A stretch of DNA of 64,000 nucleotides, taken from Metarhizium brunneum. Its lineage: Eukaryota > Ascomycota > Sordariomycetes > Hypocreales > Clavicipitaceae. Each line of letters starts with the position of its first letter. The first letter of the stretch is position 1. Under the pieces are notes generated by a model. That model saw nothing but the letters and a program-made list of their open reading frames with translations. It searched no databases and was not told the origin of the DNA. The translations under genes were made by a program, and so were the position numbers. The stretch spans positions 372,001-436,000 of the forward strand of contig NC_089424.1 of assembly GCF_013426205.1 (NCBI RefSeq), given 5' to 3'. Of the stretch, positions 22,706-35,800 are shown in pieces.

Positions 22706-23577
22706 CGTGACCGTAGCCCTTGTGTAACCAGCCATTTCCTTGTAACAACAGTACATGAAAGTATCTGCCCTGTAACTCTGGGATAGGCATTCTTCCACTC
22801 TTCCTGCATGGCAGTGTTGACTTGCCCCTGGAGCGCTAGGTCTTTATTTAAGAGTAATAATGGTAAGCATTTGCGTCTGAGAAAACGACGCGAGTTCATG
22901 AAAGTGCTTACAGGTGCATAGAGCTCCTGGGTGAATGGCCAGCGCGAATATAGAGTCCTTTGCCAGCCTAATAACTCGTTCTCGCAACCCAAATTACAAA
23001 AGGAGGATAAGTACCAGCTTGCTTCTGCCATATCATTCCGCCGGGCTGAGGTTAGGGTTATTGATATCTCTCAGTAAACCAAACTTAACCTCTGTCGGCG
23101 CTTGCTGATCCAATTTGATTGGCAAGGCAACTACACGAGATGCCGTAATACCTGGCATAGATCTGGTCTTTCGAAGCCTAGGCCAAAGTCGGTTGACGGC
23201 AAAACTACATTCGATTCCTTGGCTATCTAAGCCGTACCGGTTCGCATTGATTCCGGCGGAGAGGACAAGATATTCTAGGCCTCTAAGAGTCTCGCGAAGC
23301 TCCGTAAAAGCGGATTACACATGAGAAATATTTCCCAAGTTGCATTCCTTTCACGAACATTCGATGTAGGGGTGTCCCTCTGCATTTCCGCGATGGCTTC
23401 TTGGCCTTGGTCCTCGCTCCGGTTGACTATAGTGACTTTGTATCCTGCATGTGCAAGCGCACGACTGACCTCGTATCCAATTCCCAAAGCACCTCCAGTG
23501 ACAACAGCAACGCGACCGTCAAGGGTCTCTGGATGGACCTCCCTTGGTCCGACAACTTGGTATAGAGCAGACTGCAT
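22666..23577 (-). pseudogene. Short-chain dehydrogenase/reductase relic
   Basis: From the ATG at 23577 the frame reads VAVVTGGALGIGYEVSRALA, the Rossmann TGxxxGIG cofactor motif, then VTIVNRSEDQGQEA. Near 23300 it shifts frame to LEYLVLSAGINANRYGLDSQGIE, the NAG-region of SDRs. About nine family residues appear deleted before LWPRLRKT. It continues to NNPNLSPAE, where TGA (23033-23035) stands one codon before the catalytic-type YGRSK. A second stop, TAA, lies at 22994-22996. A likely intron separates AIHPGA from GQVNTAMQEEWKNAYPRVTG, after which the sequence runs into the inverted repeat, losing the usual C-terminus. Several independent lesions make this a pseudogene; substrate unknown. Confidence 0.85.
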
Positions 23578-23939
23578 TGTTGAAATTGAAGGATTTGGAG
23601 CAGATGATACTGTTGATACTCTACATCGAAATTCAACAGGTCATTTTTGGAGAGTGGCAAGTCTGTTAGGCTGCGATATTAGCCTCCGAATAAAGTATAG
23701 TACGTCTGCTCACTTGCCGAATGTGCAGCGGTGAGGTCATCATGATGTGTGACGTTACAAGGATGCGGTAGATAAATACTTTTAGTCTTTTAAAGCCTGA
23801 AAAAAAACTAAAAACCTTTAATATTAAAAATTATTATTAGACAAATAAAGCTATTATTTTATGCTTTTTTTCTAAGTTTTTATTATAAATAATAGTTTTT
23901 GATTAAAATAAAAACCTAGGCCTAGAAAAAAGTCCTAAG

Positions 23940-24290
23940 GGTTACTATTATTAATATTATTAATATTATTACTAATATTCCTCTTATTATTATTACTAAT
24001 ATTATTATTTCTCTTATTATTATTACTAATATTATTATTCCTATTATTATAATTATTCCTATTATTATAATTATTCCTATTATTACTACTATTATTATTA
24101 CTACTATTATTATTACTACTATTATTATTACTACTATTATTATTACTACTATTATTATTTCTCTTATTATTATTACTAATATTATTATTTCTCTTATTAT
24201 TATTACTAATATTATTATTCCTATTATTATTATTATTCCTATTATTACTACTATTATTATTAATAGTATTAATAATAATATCCTAACCGA
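23940..24290. repeat. Compound ATT/ACT microsatellite with higher-order units
   Basis: Imperfect trinucleotide runs of ATT, interspersed with CCT and CTC variants. A 15-bp unit (CTATTATTATTACTA) recurs about five times near 24090-24160, and a 30-bp unit beginning ATTTCTCTTATTATT appears on both sides of it. Confidence 0.85.
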
Positions 24291-24381
24291 AATAATAGCT
24301 CAAAAGCTAGAAGAAAAAGAAGCTAATATTACACAAAGAAAGCCTAATATTAAAGGCTACATAAAAGCTACAATTACGGGA

Positions 24382-24505
24382 CTAGGGCAAAGTCCCTAAG
24401 GCCTCAAGGAAAACCAAGGACCTTTGATACCAAAGACTGTTATTAGATGAATTAAGTAAATTGCTCCAAGCCCTCTACTGAGCCCTTGTTACAGTTGCCG
24501 ACCGC
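24382..24505 (+). repeat. Inverted repeat, right copy
   Basis: Matches the reverse complement of 22555-22705. It ends about 5-10 bases before the first LTR of element E3 begins (24511). Confidence 0.8.
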
Positions 24506-24510
24506 AACGG

Positions 24511-24572
24511 TGTTACAACCCAGTCGTATACAAGAAGCAGGCTATAAGTTAGGCCAGCTATATAAGCTATAA
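24511..24572 (+). repeat. E3 5' LTR, first 62 bases
   Basis: Begins TGTTACAACCCAG, as expected for this LTR family. Its end (GCTATATAAGCTATAA) continues 15.6 kb away at 40222 (GCGGTATAAGCAAGG). Read together they align with the E2 LTR (CTATATAAGCTGCC...TATAAGTAAGG on the element's sense strand). Confidence 0.75.
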
Positions 24573-25026
24573 TGTTACGACCCAGCCGCAGGCTGTAGTG
24601 TAGGTCGCAGAATAGGCCGCCTATATGAGCCACCCCGCAGAGGAATAAGGCCTATATTAAAGAAATAATTAAAGTATATAAGGTAATTATAAGAGTTATT
24701 TTATAATTAAAATAATTACTAGGTAAGTTAATATAATTACCTTATAATTAAGATAACTTATAATTAAAAGTTATTCTTAAGAAAAAGTAATTACCTTATA
24801 TATAAAAACCTTAATTTTACTTTATAAATAAACTTTAACTTCTTAGCTTTTAATAATAATTATTATATTAACCTAAGCTTTACTTATAACTCTTTAACTT
24901 TAATTACTTAATTATAGTTTATAACCTATTACTAATATAACACCTAATTACTTAGATTAATTACCTTAATAGCTTTACTAATATAAACTATAACTAGTTT
25001 ATCCCTTAAGAATCTTAGCTATTATA
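24573..25026 (+). repeat. E1 5' LTR
   Basis: 454 bp, starts TGTTACGACCCAGCCGC and ends AGCTATTATA. Pairs with 31927-32380. The two differ mainly by C/T and G/A transitions, as expected from RIP rather than from ordinary drift. Confidence 0.88.
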
Positions 25027-28000
25027 TATTAAAAGCTCTTATTTAAATTACTACTATATTACTTTAAGTAATACCTAATAATTATTAATATAGCACTATA
25101 TAAGATTATTATTATATTTAAATTAAATAAAACCTAAGAAAAACTAATAATTATCTTTACTTATAAGATACTTATTAAGATTATATGCCTTTAAGAATAA
25201 GTCTAATAAATAAAAAAAAAATAATAAAAATAAGCTATAATTACTATTATAATTAAAAAGAACTTAAAAGAAATTCTTAGACTTAAGGTACTAAGATTAT
25301 ATAATAAATCCCTAGGTATACTTTAAGGATTCCTTACTTAACTTAAGGCTTATTATTAATAATTCTTAAATAAAATAAAAGAATCCTTTATTAAGGTACT
25401 TTATATAAAAGGATATATAATAAGAGTAATACTTATATAGTTTAAACTTATTATAAAGGACTACCTTAATAAAAAAAAAGATAATTATAAAGAAGAAACT
25501 AATACTATTTTTAAAAGTTATAATAAATTTAAAAAAGCTATTAAAAAGGCCTTTAGAATAATTAATAAAGCTAAAGCTACTAAGTACTATATTAACAGGC
25601 TTAAGTAAAAGGGATTAATATCTAATTATATTACTTACTTTAAATAACTTATATCTTAGCTTAACTAAGAGAATAAGCCTCTTATATTAGCTTTCTATAA
25701 AAGACTTAAAAAAGAAGTTAAAGATGAACTTTATAAAGAGAACAGATTAAATAACTTATTAAATTATATTATTATAGTAATATAAATTAATAATAAATAA
25801 TATTAATAATATATATAAAAAAAATAAGGTAAAAGAACCTAAAGCCCTACCAAAGAAAAGAGTTACTAAGCTAATTAACATAAAAAGTATAATAAACTTA
25901 TTACCTATAATTATACTCTTAACCTTAAATAAATAAAGCTTAATATTATTAAAAAAAATAATAAAAAGGAAAAGAAATACTATAACTATAAAAAACCAGG
26001 ATATTTTACTAATAAATATAAGAAACCTAAAAAAGAATAAAAGTTAATACTAAAAGGAGGTAAAAAATAACTTAATTCTATTAACTAATAAAAAATCAAA
26101 GTTATTAAATTAAAGGTAAAATATAAGAACCTTAATTAAACCTTCTATTATAATAATAACTACTATATTCATATAAGTAGTAAATAAGAAAAAGAATAGT
26201 TTCTAAAAGAACTAAGAAAACTAAAGAAGAAAGTTATAAATTTTATAGGAAATAAGCTATAAGTAGCTAAATAGCTAGTATAAGAAGACCTAAATAAATA
26301 ATCACTAAAGAAGAGAATACTTATAATAATAAAATAAAAAAAACTCTATAAACTAAAATTACTAAAATATTTAAATAAAAACTTATACTAAGAAATTCTT
26401 AATTAGGTATAATAATAAGTAAAAGCAAGGAAGATTTAAAGGGAATAATAATATAAAAAGGTATAAAACGTATAAATCCTTACCACCTTTAATAAACTAG
26501 AAGATAAAGTAAAAGAAATAAGTATTAATAATAATAATATAATCCTAAATACTTTAGAAGCATCTAAAAACAAATAAAGTAAGGAAAAAACGCCTATAAG
26601 GCTAATAACTATATAAAAATAAGCTATATAATAATATTTCCTTATATTAATAAGAAAATATTTTATAATTCTTATTCTAGTAATAAATACTATTATAATA
26701 ATAAAAAACTAAATACTATAGTTTTTAAAAGGAAAAAAGGAAAATAATCCTAGACTCTTATTAAGACATATAAAATATATACATTTAATATAAGTATTAT
26801 ATATATTTATAATATATTAAATATATTTTTAAATTAAGGCATAATTAAATATATTTTAATTAAGATAAAAGGATATTTAATTAAAGTATTATACTTTAGA
26901 TAAGAACTCCTAAAATAAAGAGTAAAAATAATTAATAATAATTAAATAATAATCTTAGAACCTAATTTAAATATACCTATTAAATATTAAGCTTATATAA
27001 ATCTTATAAACGTATATAAATCAGATATATACTAATTATATATATATATATAAAATAAGTAATAATATTAATATATATATAAGGGAAAGATCCTAATATA
27101 TAAAAAAGAGTTATTACTTAAATCACCTTAATATAAAATAAAAAACCATATAGTATACCTACTATTAAATTACTTAGAATATATAGTAAATAAGGCTAAA
27201 GAGTAGTATAAATAATAATATAAAATACTAATAATATATAAATAAATATAATAAGTATTAGATATACTTAAATAAAAAGACCCTAAGAGAACCATAAAAT
27301 TAATATACTATAATAAATAATAATTAAATAAGTAATATAATAAATAAAAGTTTAACCCTAAATATAATAAGAAATATATAATAAACTATAATAACTTAAA
27401 ATATAAAAAACATAAAGAAATAAAAAACTAAATTTATAATTACTTATATTAAATATTTAATAATAGGTTTTACTTTAAGTACTTATAAAATAGAACTAAA
27501 CTTATAAAACAATACTAAAAAATAAAATAATAAATTATAAAAGAATCTATTTTAAAAAACTTAAAAAATAAGGTATATTATCTATAAAAGAGCTATAAGC
27601 TAATATAAAAAGAAAGATACTAATAACCCTTAACATAACTAAAAGTAAATAAAGTAATAAGATGGTATTAGACACTAAAGTTATAAGATATCACGTTTAT
27701 ATACTTATAAATAATAATATAATAAGTAATTATATTTTACCTAAAGTTATAAATTATTATTAACTACCATAAAAACATAAAAAGGTACTATATAAGTTAA
27801 CTAATATTAAAGGAAAACTTTTTACTTATAATAATAGAATTATTAACTAAAAGACTAATTATCTTAAAGCATAGATTTAAGGTTATTTAAAAGTAATTTA
27901 ACTTAATATTATAAATATATTAAAACATAACCTAGTATTAAGGTACCCATAATTATAGGAGAGTAACCTACTAATTAATTAAAGGATAGGCTAACTAAGG

Positions 28001-31000
28001 TAAAATAAGACTTTAAGCTAATAGAATTAATAAAATTTAAAAGAAAGAATAAAATTTTATTATAACTTAGCTTATAAATAAAGTTCTAAAAAAAAAGAAC
28101 CTTTAAGTAAGTTATTTAAGGACTAATAATAATAAATAAGCAGTAAAAAAGCAGTTAAAATAATTAAATCTATCATAATAACCTTAATAATATTATAAAC
28201 CAGGATATAAACCATAATAAGTAATAAGAAAATAAAAGCTAAAATCTAAAAGGTTATTATTACCTTAAGGAAAAACCTTATAAATATAAATAAAAAACTT
28301 AAAAGAAAAAAAAAGAATAAGAATAATAAAAATAATAAAAACCTAATAATAAAAGAAAAAAGACTTAAGAATATCCCTAAGAAATACTAAAAATATAAAA
28401 AATTATTTATAAAAGAATTAAAAACCAGATTATTAGAACATAATTAATAAGATTATTAAATTAACTTAATAAATAAAAAATTAATAATATTTTATAAAAT
28501 TTATAACTTAAACGTAAAAAAACTTAAGACACTATAAGAATATATTAATAAAATACTAGTAAAAGGCTATATTAAAGCATCTATATTAAAAGCTAGATAC
28601 CTAATTATATTTATTCTAAAAAAGAATAAAAAACTATAATTAATAGTAAATTATTAGTAATTAAATATAATTACTATAAAGGATTAAACACTATTATTAC
28701 TTATATTAAAATTATAGAACTAATTACATAGTATAAATTAGTTCATTATAATAGACCTAAAAGGAGTATATAACTTAATTTAAATAAAGAAGGGTTATAA
28801 ATAAATAATAGCTTTTAGAATAAAGTTCAGATTATTTAAATATTTAATAATACTAATAAGGCTTATTAACATACTAATAATATTTTAAAAAATAATTAAT
28901 AATATACTATAAGAATATTTAGATAACTTTATGGTAGTATATCTTAATAATATATTAATCTTCTTAAAAACCTTAAAAAACCATAAAGAACATATATGTA
29001 TAATATTAAAAACGTTATAAAATACTAAACTATTACTTAAACTAGTAAAATATAAGTTTTATATATAAGAAGTAGACTTCTTAGAATATATAATATAATT
29101 AAATAAGATATAAATAAAAAAAATAAAAATTAAGGTAGTAAGGAACTAACTAATACTAAAAAATATTAAGGACATATAAAGCTTTAAAGGCTTTATAAAT
29201 TATTATAAGAGATTTATTAAGAGCTATAATAAGATTATAATACCCTTAAATAAACTTACTAAAAAGGATAAGTAGTAGAATTAAAATAATAAGGTATAAT
29301 ATGCCTTTAATAAAATTAAAGAGCTTATTATATTTAAACCTATTTTAAGAACCTTTAACTTAAAAAAGGAAATAAAATTAAAAACTAACTTATTAAACTT
29401 TACTTTAAGAGCATAAGTTAATTAATAAGATAATAATAAAAAACTATACCTTATTATATTTTACTTAAAGAAACTCTATAAAATAAAACTTAATTACCTT
29501 ATTTATAATAAAGAATTCCTAGTAATTATTAATACCTTTAAGGAATTTAAATATTACCTTATAAGAAGTAAATATAAGGTTAAGGTATATATTAATTATA
29601 AGAATATCTCTTACTTTATAATAATATAATAATTAAATAAATAATAAATTTAATAGGTTAAATATCTTTTAGAATTTAACTATAAAATCATCTATTAAAA
29701 AGAATCTAAAAACAGATAAGTAGACACTTTAAGTTAAAGAAATAACTATAATATAAGAGTACTTATAATAATAAGATAACTCCTTAAGATTAATAAAAAA
29801 GGTAACTTTTAGTAAAAATAACTTAATATTATACTAAAAGTATAAAAAGAAGACCTAATATACAAGAAAATATACTAATAAGTAATAAATAATATATAAT
29901 ATATTAAAGATATACTAATAAGATATATATACTACCTAAGAGGAGTACTAATATATAAAAAGAAAATCTAAATACTACTAGAATTATAAGAAGAATATAT
30001 TAAAGAAATACATAAATACTTAGTTTATAAATATTAAGAAATCCATAAAATATTAAATAAAATATAATAATAATATAATTTCTTAGGAATTAAGAAAATA
30101 GTTAAAAAGGTTATTAATAAATATATATAATATAAAAAAAGTAAGGCTTTATAATATAAGCTATATAAAGAATTATAACCACTACTAGTACTAATATAAC
30201 TATAGGAATTAATAACTTTTAATCATATTATAAAAATACTAATATTAAAAAAACTAATAACTAATATAAAATATAATAATATATTTGTGGTTATAAATAG
30301 ACTTATAAAGTATAAATACTTTCTACTATATAAAGAAACAAGTAATATAAAAAAACTTATATATATATTCTTATAAATAATAATAAGTAATTATAAGCTA
30401 TTAAAAGAAATTATATTAAATAAAAAAAGTATATTTACCTTTAAATTTTAGTAAGTACTTATAATATAACTTAAAATAAATCATAAGTTAAGCATTATAT
30501 ATTATCCATAAATAAATAAATAAATAAAAAGATTAAACCAAATACTTAAATAATATTTATAATACTATATTAATTATTAATAAAATAATTAGGTTAAATA
30601 GTTACTTATAGCGTAATTAGCTTATAATAGCTTAATATTAGAATTAATAAAGTAAATACCAGCCTATATTAATTACAGATTTAACCCTAAAGTATTTTAA
30701 ATATAATATAAAGAACTATAAGCAAAATAAGTAATATTATAAGTAAATAAACTAAAGAAATTATATAAAAAAATATAATATAAATTAGAATTCATATAAA
30801 AAAGAATAGTATAATACTATAATTAAAAAAGATTAAAAGGACTAATTTTTAAGGAGGGAAATATGGTCTACCTACTCTAATAAAATATTAAAATAATATA
30901 ACTAAATAATAAATTAAACTATAAAAAATTAAGACTATTTATTATTAAAAAACAAATATTAATAAATAATTATAAACTTTTACTACTAAAAACTATAAGG

Positions 31001-31926
31001 AATTATCCTATAATATATATTTTACTTCTTAAGAAAGTATTAAATAATATACTAATAAAAAAAGATATTAAAGTCTTAAATAATAAAGAATATAAAGTAA
31101 AATAAATCCTAAATATAAGAATAAAAAATAAAACATATTAGTACCTTATTAAGTAAAAAGACTATAAATATAAAAAAAACATATAAAAACCTATAAAATA
31201 CCTAAAAAAATACTAGTACTTATTAAGGCAGTTTTACTAAAAGTACTACTAAGATTAATAAATCTTAGGTCTATAAGTAAGGAAGAAGATAATATAATAT
31301 CTAAATATATATTATCTTAGACCCTTTTAAAATCAGTATTTAATAAACTAAAAAAAAGAGGATAGTTTTTAGCTATATAATACTCCTTATACTTAGCCTT
31401 TTCCCTTTCTATATATTCTAACTCCTTTATATTATTAATACCTTATAAAACTACTTATATTATTTTCTTAAACCATATTTTCTTTTATTTTTTAAGGTAA
31501 AAAACTTTCTCCTTTATAGCCTTTAACTTAAACTTAAGCTTAGTATATTAATTAGCTATCTTTTAAAGCTAAGTAAGGGTAATACTTAGGATATTATATT
31601 ATAAGTATTTTAAGTAAATATACTTAAAATATTATAAGGAATTAATAAGTAATATCTTATAAGAAGAAATACCCTAAGAAGAATAAGTAAAATAAGATAG
31701 CATATTAACTAAATAAGAAAAAATAGCTAAAAAAAGATTATTAAAATAAAGTAATAACTTACTTTTTAATTTACTTTTAAAAACATAACTAAATATAATA
31801 TTAAGAGGATATTATAAAAGATAAAAAAAAATAAGAAAACTTATAACTAATATAAGTAAGAGAAAAAAGCTACTTATAATATAAGACTTAGGCCTTAAGA
31901 ATAAGACTATAAGAGAGGGGATATTA

Positions 31927-32380
31927 TATTATAACCTAGCTATAAGTTATAATATAGGTTATAAAATAGGCCGCCTATATAAGCCACCTTATAAAGGAAT
32001 AAGGCCTATATTAAAGAAATAATCAAAGTATATAAGGTAATTATAAAAGTTATCTTATAATTAAAATAATTACTAAGTAAGTTAATATAATTACCTTATA
32101 ATTAAAATAACTTATAATTAAAAGTCACTCTTAAGAAAGAGTAATTACCTTATATATAAGAACCTTAATTTTACTTTATAAATAAACTTTAACTCCTTAG
32201 CTTTTAATAATAATTATTATATTAACCTAAGCTTTACTTATAACTCTTTAACTCTAATTACTTAATTATAATCTATAACCTATTACTAATATAATACCTA
32301 ATTACTTAGATTAACTGCCCTAGTAGCTCTGCTAATATAAACTACGATTAGTTTATCCCTTAGGAACCTTAGCCGTTACA
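31927..32380 (+). repeat. E1 3' LTR
   Basis: 454 bp, starts TATTATAACCTAGC (decayed) and ends AGCCGTTACA (preserved). It retains the terminal bases that the 5' copy lost, and the reverse holds at the start. Confidence 0.88.
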
Positions 32381-32386
32381 TATAAG

Positions 32387-32832
32387 TATAACAGCTAAGG
32401 TTCCTAAAGGATAAACTAGTTATAGTTTATATTAGCAAAGCTACTAAGGCAATTAATCTAAGCAGTTAGGTATTATATTAGTAATAGGTTATAAACTATA
32501 ACTAAGTAATTAAAGTTAAAGAGTTATAAGTAAAGCTTATTTAATATAATAATTAATATTAAAAGCTAAGAAATTAAAGTTTATTTATAAAGTAAATTTA
32601 GGGTCCTTATATATTATAATAATTATTTACCTTAAATATAAGTAATAGTATTACTTATATTAGTTTTACTATAATTACTTATACTACTTACTTTATATAT
32701 AATAAGCACCTTTTTACTAGTAGCTTATACTAACTATTATTTTATAATCCCCCTTGCTTATATTACGCGGTAGCTTATATAGTTTAACTTACTCTTATAA
32801 CTTATATTATAGCTTATAGCTAGGTTATAATA
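32387..32832 (-). repeat. E2 LTR (3' end of element)
   Basis: Begins TATAACAGCTAAGG and ends GGTTATAATA on the plus strand; partner of 39771-40216. Confidence 0.85.
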
Positions 32833-35800
32833 TGATATCCTCTCTCTTATAATTTTATTCTTAAAACCTAAGTTTATTTTATAAATAGCTTTATATCTTA
32901 CTTTTTTTATTAATAAGTTTTCCTTTTTTTATCTTTTATAATATCCTTTTAATATTATATTTAATCACCCTTTTAAAGTCTAGAAATTAAAACTAAGATT
33001 AGATTCTATATATTATTAAAATACCTTAATAATATATATAGATTTTTATAGCTTTAATATTATATTATATTCCTTTTATATTACTTATAGTTTTTACTAT
33101 AAAATAATTAAGTATTCTTTAAAATATAAAAAATATATATAGTAGGGGTATTTTTATAATACTTTTAATATTATAATTAATTTATATAAGTACTTTTCTT
33201 ATATATTATTATTTTTTATTAATAAATATTTTTTAATTAATTAAATTATTTCTAAGTTAAAATATTTAAATTAAAAAGAAAAGTCTACTAAAAAACTTCT
33301 TATCTCTTATTATAAAGTATTATATTAAGTATAAACTGATTTAAATAAATCCTTAAATTATTTAAAGTAATTATATAAGTAAAAGTATTAATTACTCTTA
33401 AAAGAAAATAAGATAACTTATTTAGGTTTATAATTATGAAATAAGTTAAATAAAAAGGAGTATTATAAATCTAAAGCTATTATTAACACGTAGTTTCTTA
33501 GTACTATTAATATATTAGATTAGAATATTATATTTAGGGATACCTTATTAAATACTACTAGTAATACTATTATAATAAGTACTAATAATTTTTTAAATAC
33601 TTTATAAGCTCTTATATATTTTCCTTATCTTTATAGCTTTTTTATTTAATAAGATATTAGTATATTTTATTTCTTATTCTTATATTTAAAATCTATTCTA
33701 CTTTATATTTTATTTTATTTATAACTTTAATATCTTTTTTTACTAATATATTACTTAATACCTTTTTAAAAAGTAAAATATATACTATAAGATAATTCCT
33801 TATAATCTTTAATAATAAAAGTTTATAATTATTTATTAATATTTATTTTTTAATAGTAAATAATCCTAATTTTTTATAATCTAATTTATTGCTTAATTAT
33901 ATTATTTTAATATTTTATTAAAGTAGGTAAACTATATTTCCCTCCTTAAAAATTAATTCCTTTAATCTTTTTTAATTATAATATTATACTATTTTTTTTT
34001 ATATAAATTCTAATTTATATTATATTTCTTTATATAATTTCTTTAGTTTATTTACTTATAATATTACTTATTCTACTTATAATTCTTTACGTTATATTTA
34101 AAATACTTTAGGATTAAATCCATAATTAGTATAAGCTAGTATTTACTTTATTAATTCTAATATTAAGCTATTATAAGCTAATTATATTATAAATAACTAT
34201 TTAACCTAATTATCCTATTAATAATTAATATAATATTATAAATACTATTTAAGTATCTGGTTTAATCTTTTTATTTATCTATTTATTTATAAATAATATA
34301 TAATACTTAACTTATAGTTTATTCTAAGTTATATTATAAGTACTTACTAAAACTTAAAAGTAAATATATTTTCTTTATCTAATATAATTTTTTTTAGTAA
34401 TTTATAATTACTTACTATTATTTATAAGAATATATATATAAGTTCTTTTATATTACTTACTTTTTTATATAATAAAAAGTATTTATACTTTATAAGTTTA
34501 TTTATAACCATAAATATATTATTATATTTTATATTAGTTATTAGTTCTTTTAATATTAATAGTTTTATAATATAATTAAAAGCTATTAATTCCTATAGTT
34601 ATATTAGTATTAGTAATAGTTATAATTCCCTATATAGCTTATATTATAAAGCCTTACTTTTTTTATATTATATATATTTATTAATAACCTTCTTAATTAT
34701 TTTCTTAATTCTTAAAAAATTATATTATTATTATATCTTATTTAGTATTTTATAAATTCCTTAGTATTTATAAGCTAAGTATTTATATATTTCTTTAATA
34801 TATTTTTCTTATAATTCTAATAATATCTAGATTTTCTTTTTATATATTAGTACTTCTCCTAAGTAGTATATATATTTTATTAGTATATTCTTAATATATT
34901 ATATATTATTTATTACTTATTAATATATTTTACTATATATTAGGTCTTCTTTTTATACTTTTAATATAATATTTAATTATCTTTACTAAAAATTATTATT
35001 TTTATTAATCTTAAGAAGTTATCTTATTATTATAAGTACTTTTATATTATAATTACTTTTTTAACTTAAAGTATTTACTTATTTATTCTTAGATCCTTTT
35101 TAATAAATAATTTTATAATTAAATTCTAAAAGATATTTAGCTTATTAAATTTATTATTTATTTAATTATTATATTATTATAAAATAAAAGATATTCTTAT
35201 AATTAATATACACCTTAACTTTATATTTACTTCTTATAAAATAATATCTAAATTCCTTAAAAGTATTAATAATTATTAAGAATTTTTTATTATAAATAAG
35301 ATAATTAAGTTTTACTTTATAAAGTTTCTTTAAGTAAAATATAATAAGATATAGTTTTTTATTATTATTTTTTTATTTAACTTATACTCTTAAAGTAAAG
35401 TTTAATAAATTAGTTTTTAATTTTATTTCTTTTTTTAGGTTAAAAGTTCTTAAAATAAGTTTAAATATAATAAGTTCTTTAATCTTATTAAAAATATATT
35501 ATGCCTTATTATTTTAATTCTATTACTTATTTTTCTTAGTAAGTTTATTTAAAAGTATTATAATTTTATTATAGCTTTTAATAAATTTCTTATAATAGTT
35601 TATAAAGCCTTTAAAGCTTTATATATTCTTAATATTTTTTAATATTAACTAATTTCTTATTACCTTAATTTTTATCTTTTTTATTTATATTTTATTTAAT
35701 TATATTATATATCCTAAAAAGTTTACTTCTTAGATATAAAATTTACTTTTTACTAGTTCTATTAGTAACTTTACGTTTTATAGTGCTTATAATACCTTAT

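Larger units (their letters stand above)
23760..24510. other. Transition to AT-rich transposon block
   Basis: At about 23760 base composition drops sharply to nearly pure A+T. The stretch holds a microsatellite, the right inverted-repeat copy, and no gene. Confidence 0.8.
24573..32380 (+). mobile_element. E1: full-length Ty3/Gypsy chromodomain-type LTR retrotransposon, RIP-decayed
   Basis: Two 454-bp LTRs (24573-25026 and 31927-32380) flank 6.9 kb. The 5-bp target duplication TATAA is present on both sides (24568-24572, 32381-32385). A polypurine tract (AGAGAGGGGATA) directly precedes the 3' LTR, fixing plus orientation. Domain relics follow Gypsy order: CCHC zinc-knuckle about 25970-26030, aspartic protease about 27690-27730, reverse transcriptase about 28600-29000 with the position of the active-site YxDD motif near 28940-28960, integrase core about 30190-30450, chromodomain about 31080-31200. 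Every frame is riddled with stops, many at former Trp or Gln codons. The best-preserved bases are at the LTR outer ends. Not mobile now. Confidence 0.9.

Noticed and set aside
17403..23577. A secondary-metabolite gene cluster (regulator, dehydrogenase, secreted proteins)
   Set aside because: No backbone synthase, transporter or P450 is visible, and two of the candidate members are broken.
23940..24290. CRISPR-like regular repeat array
   Set aside because: It is a trinucleotide-based microsatellite in a eukaryotic genome with no spacers of constant length.
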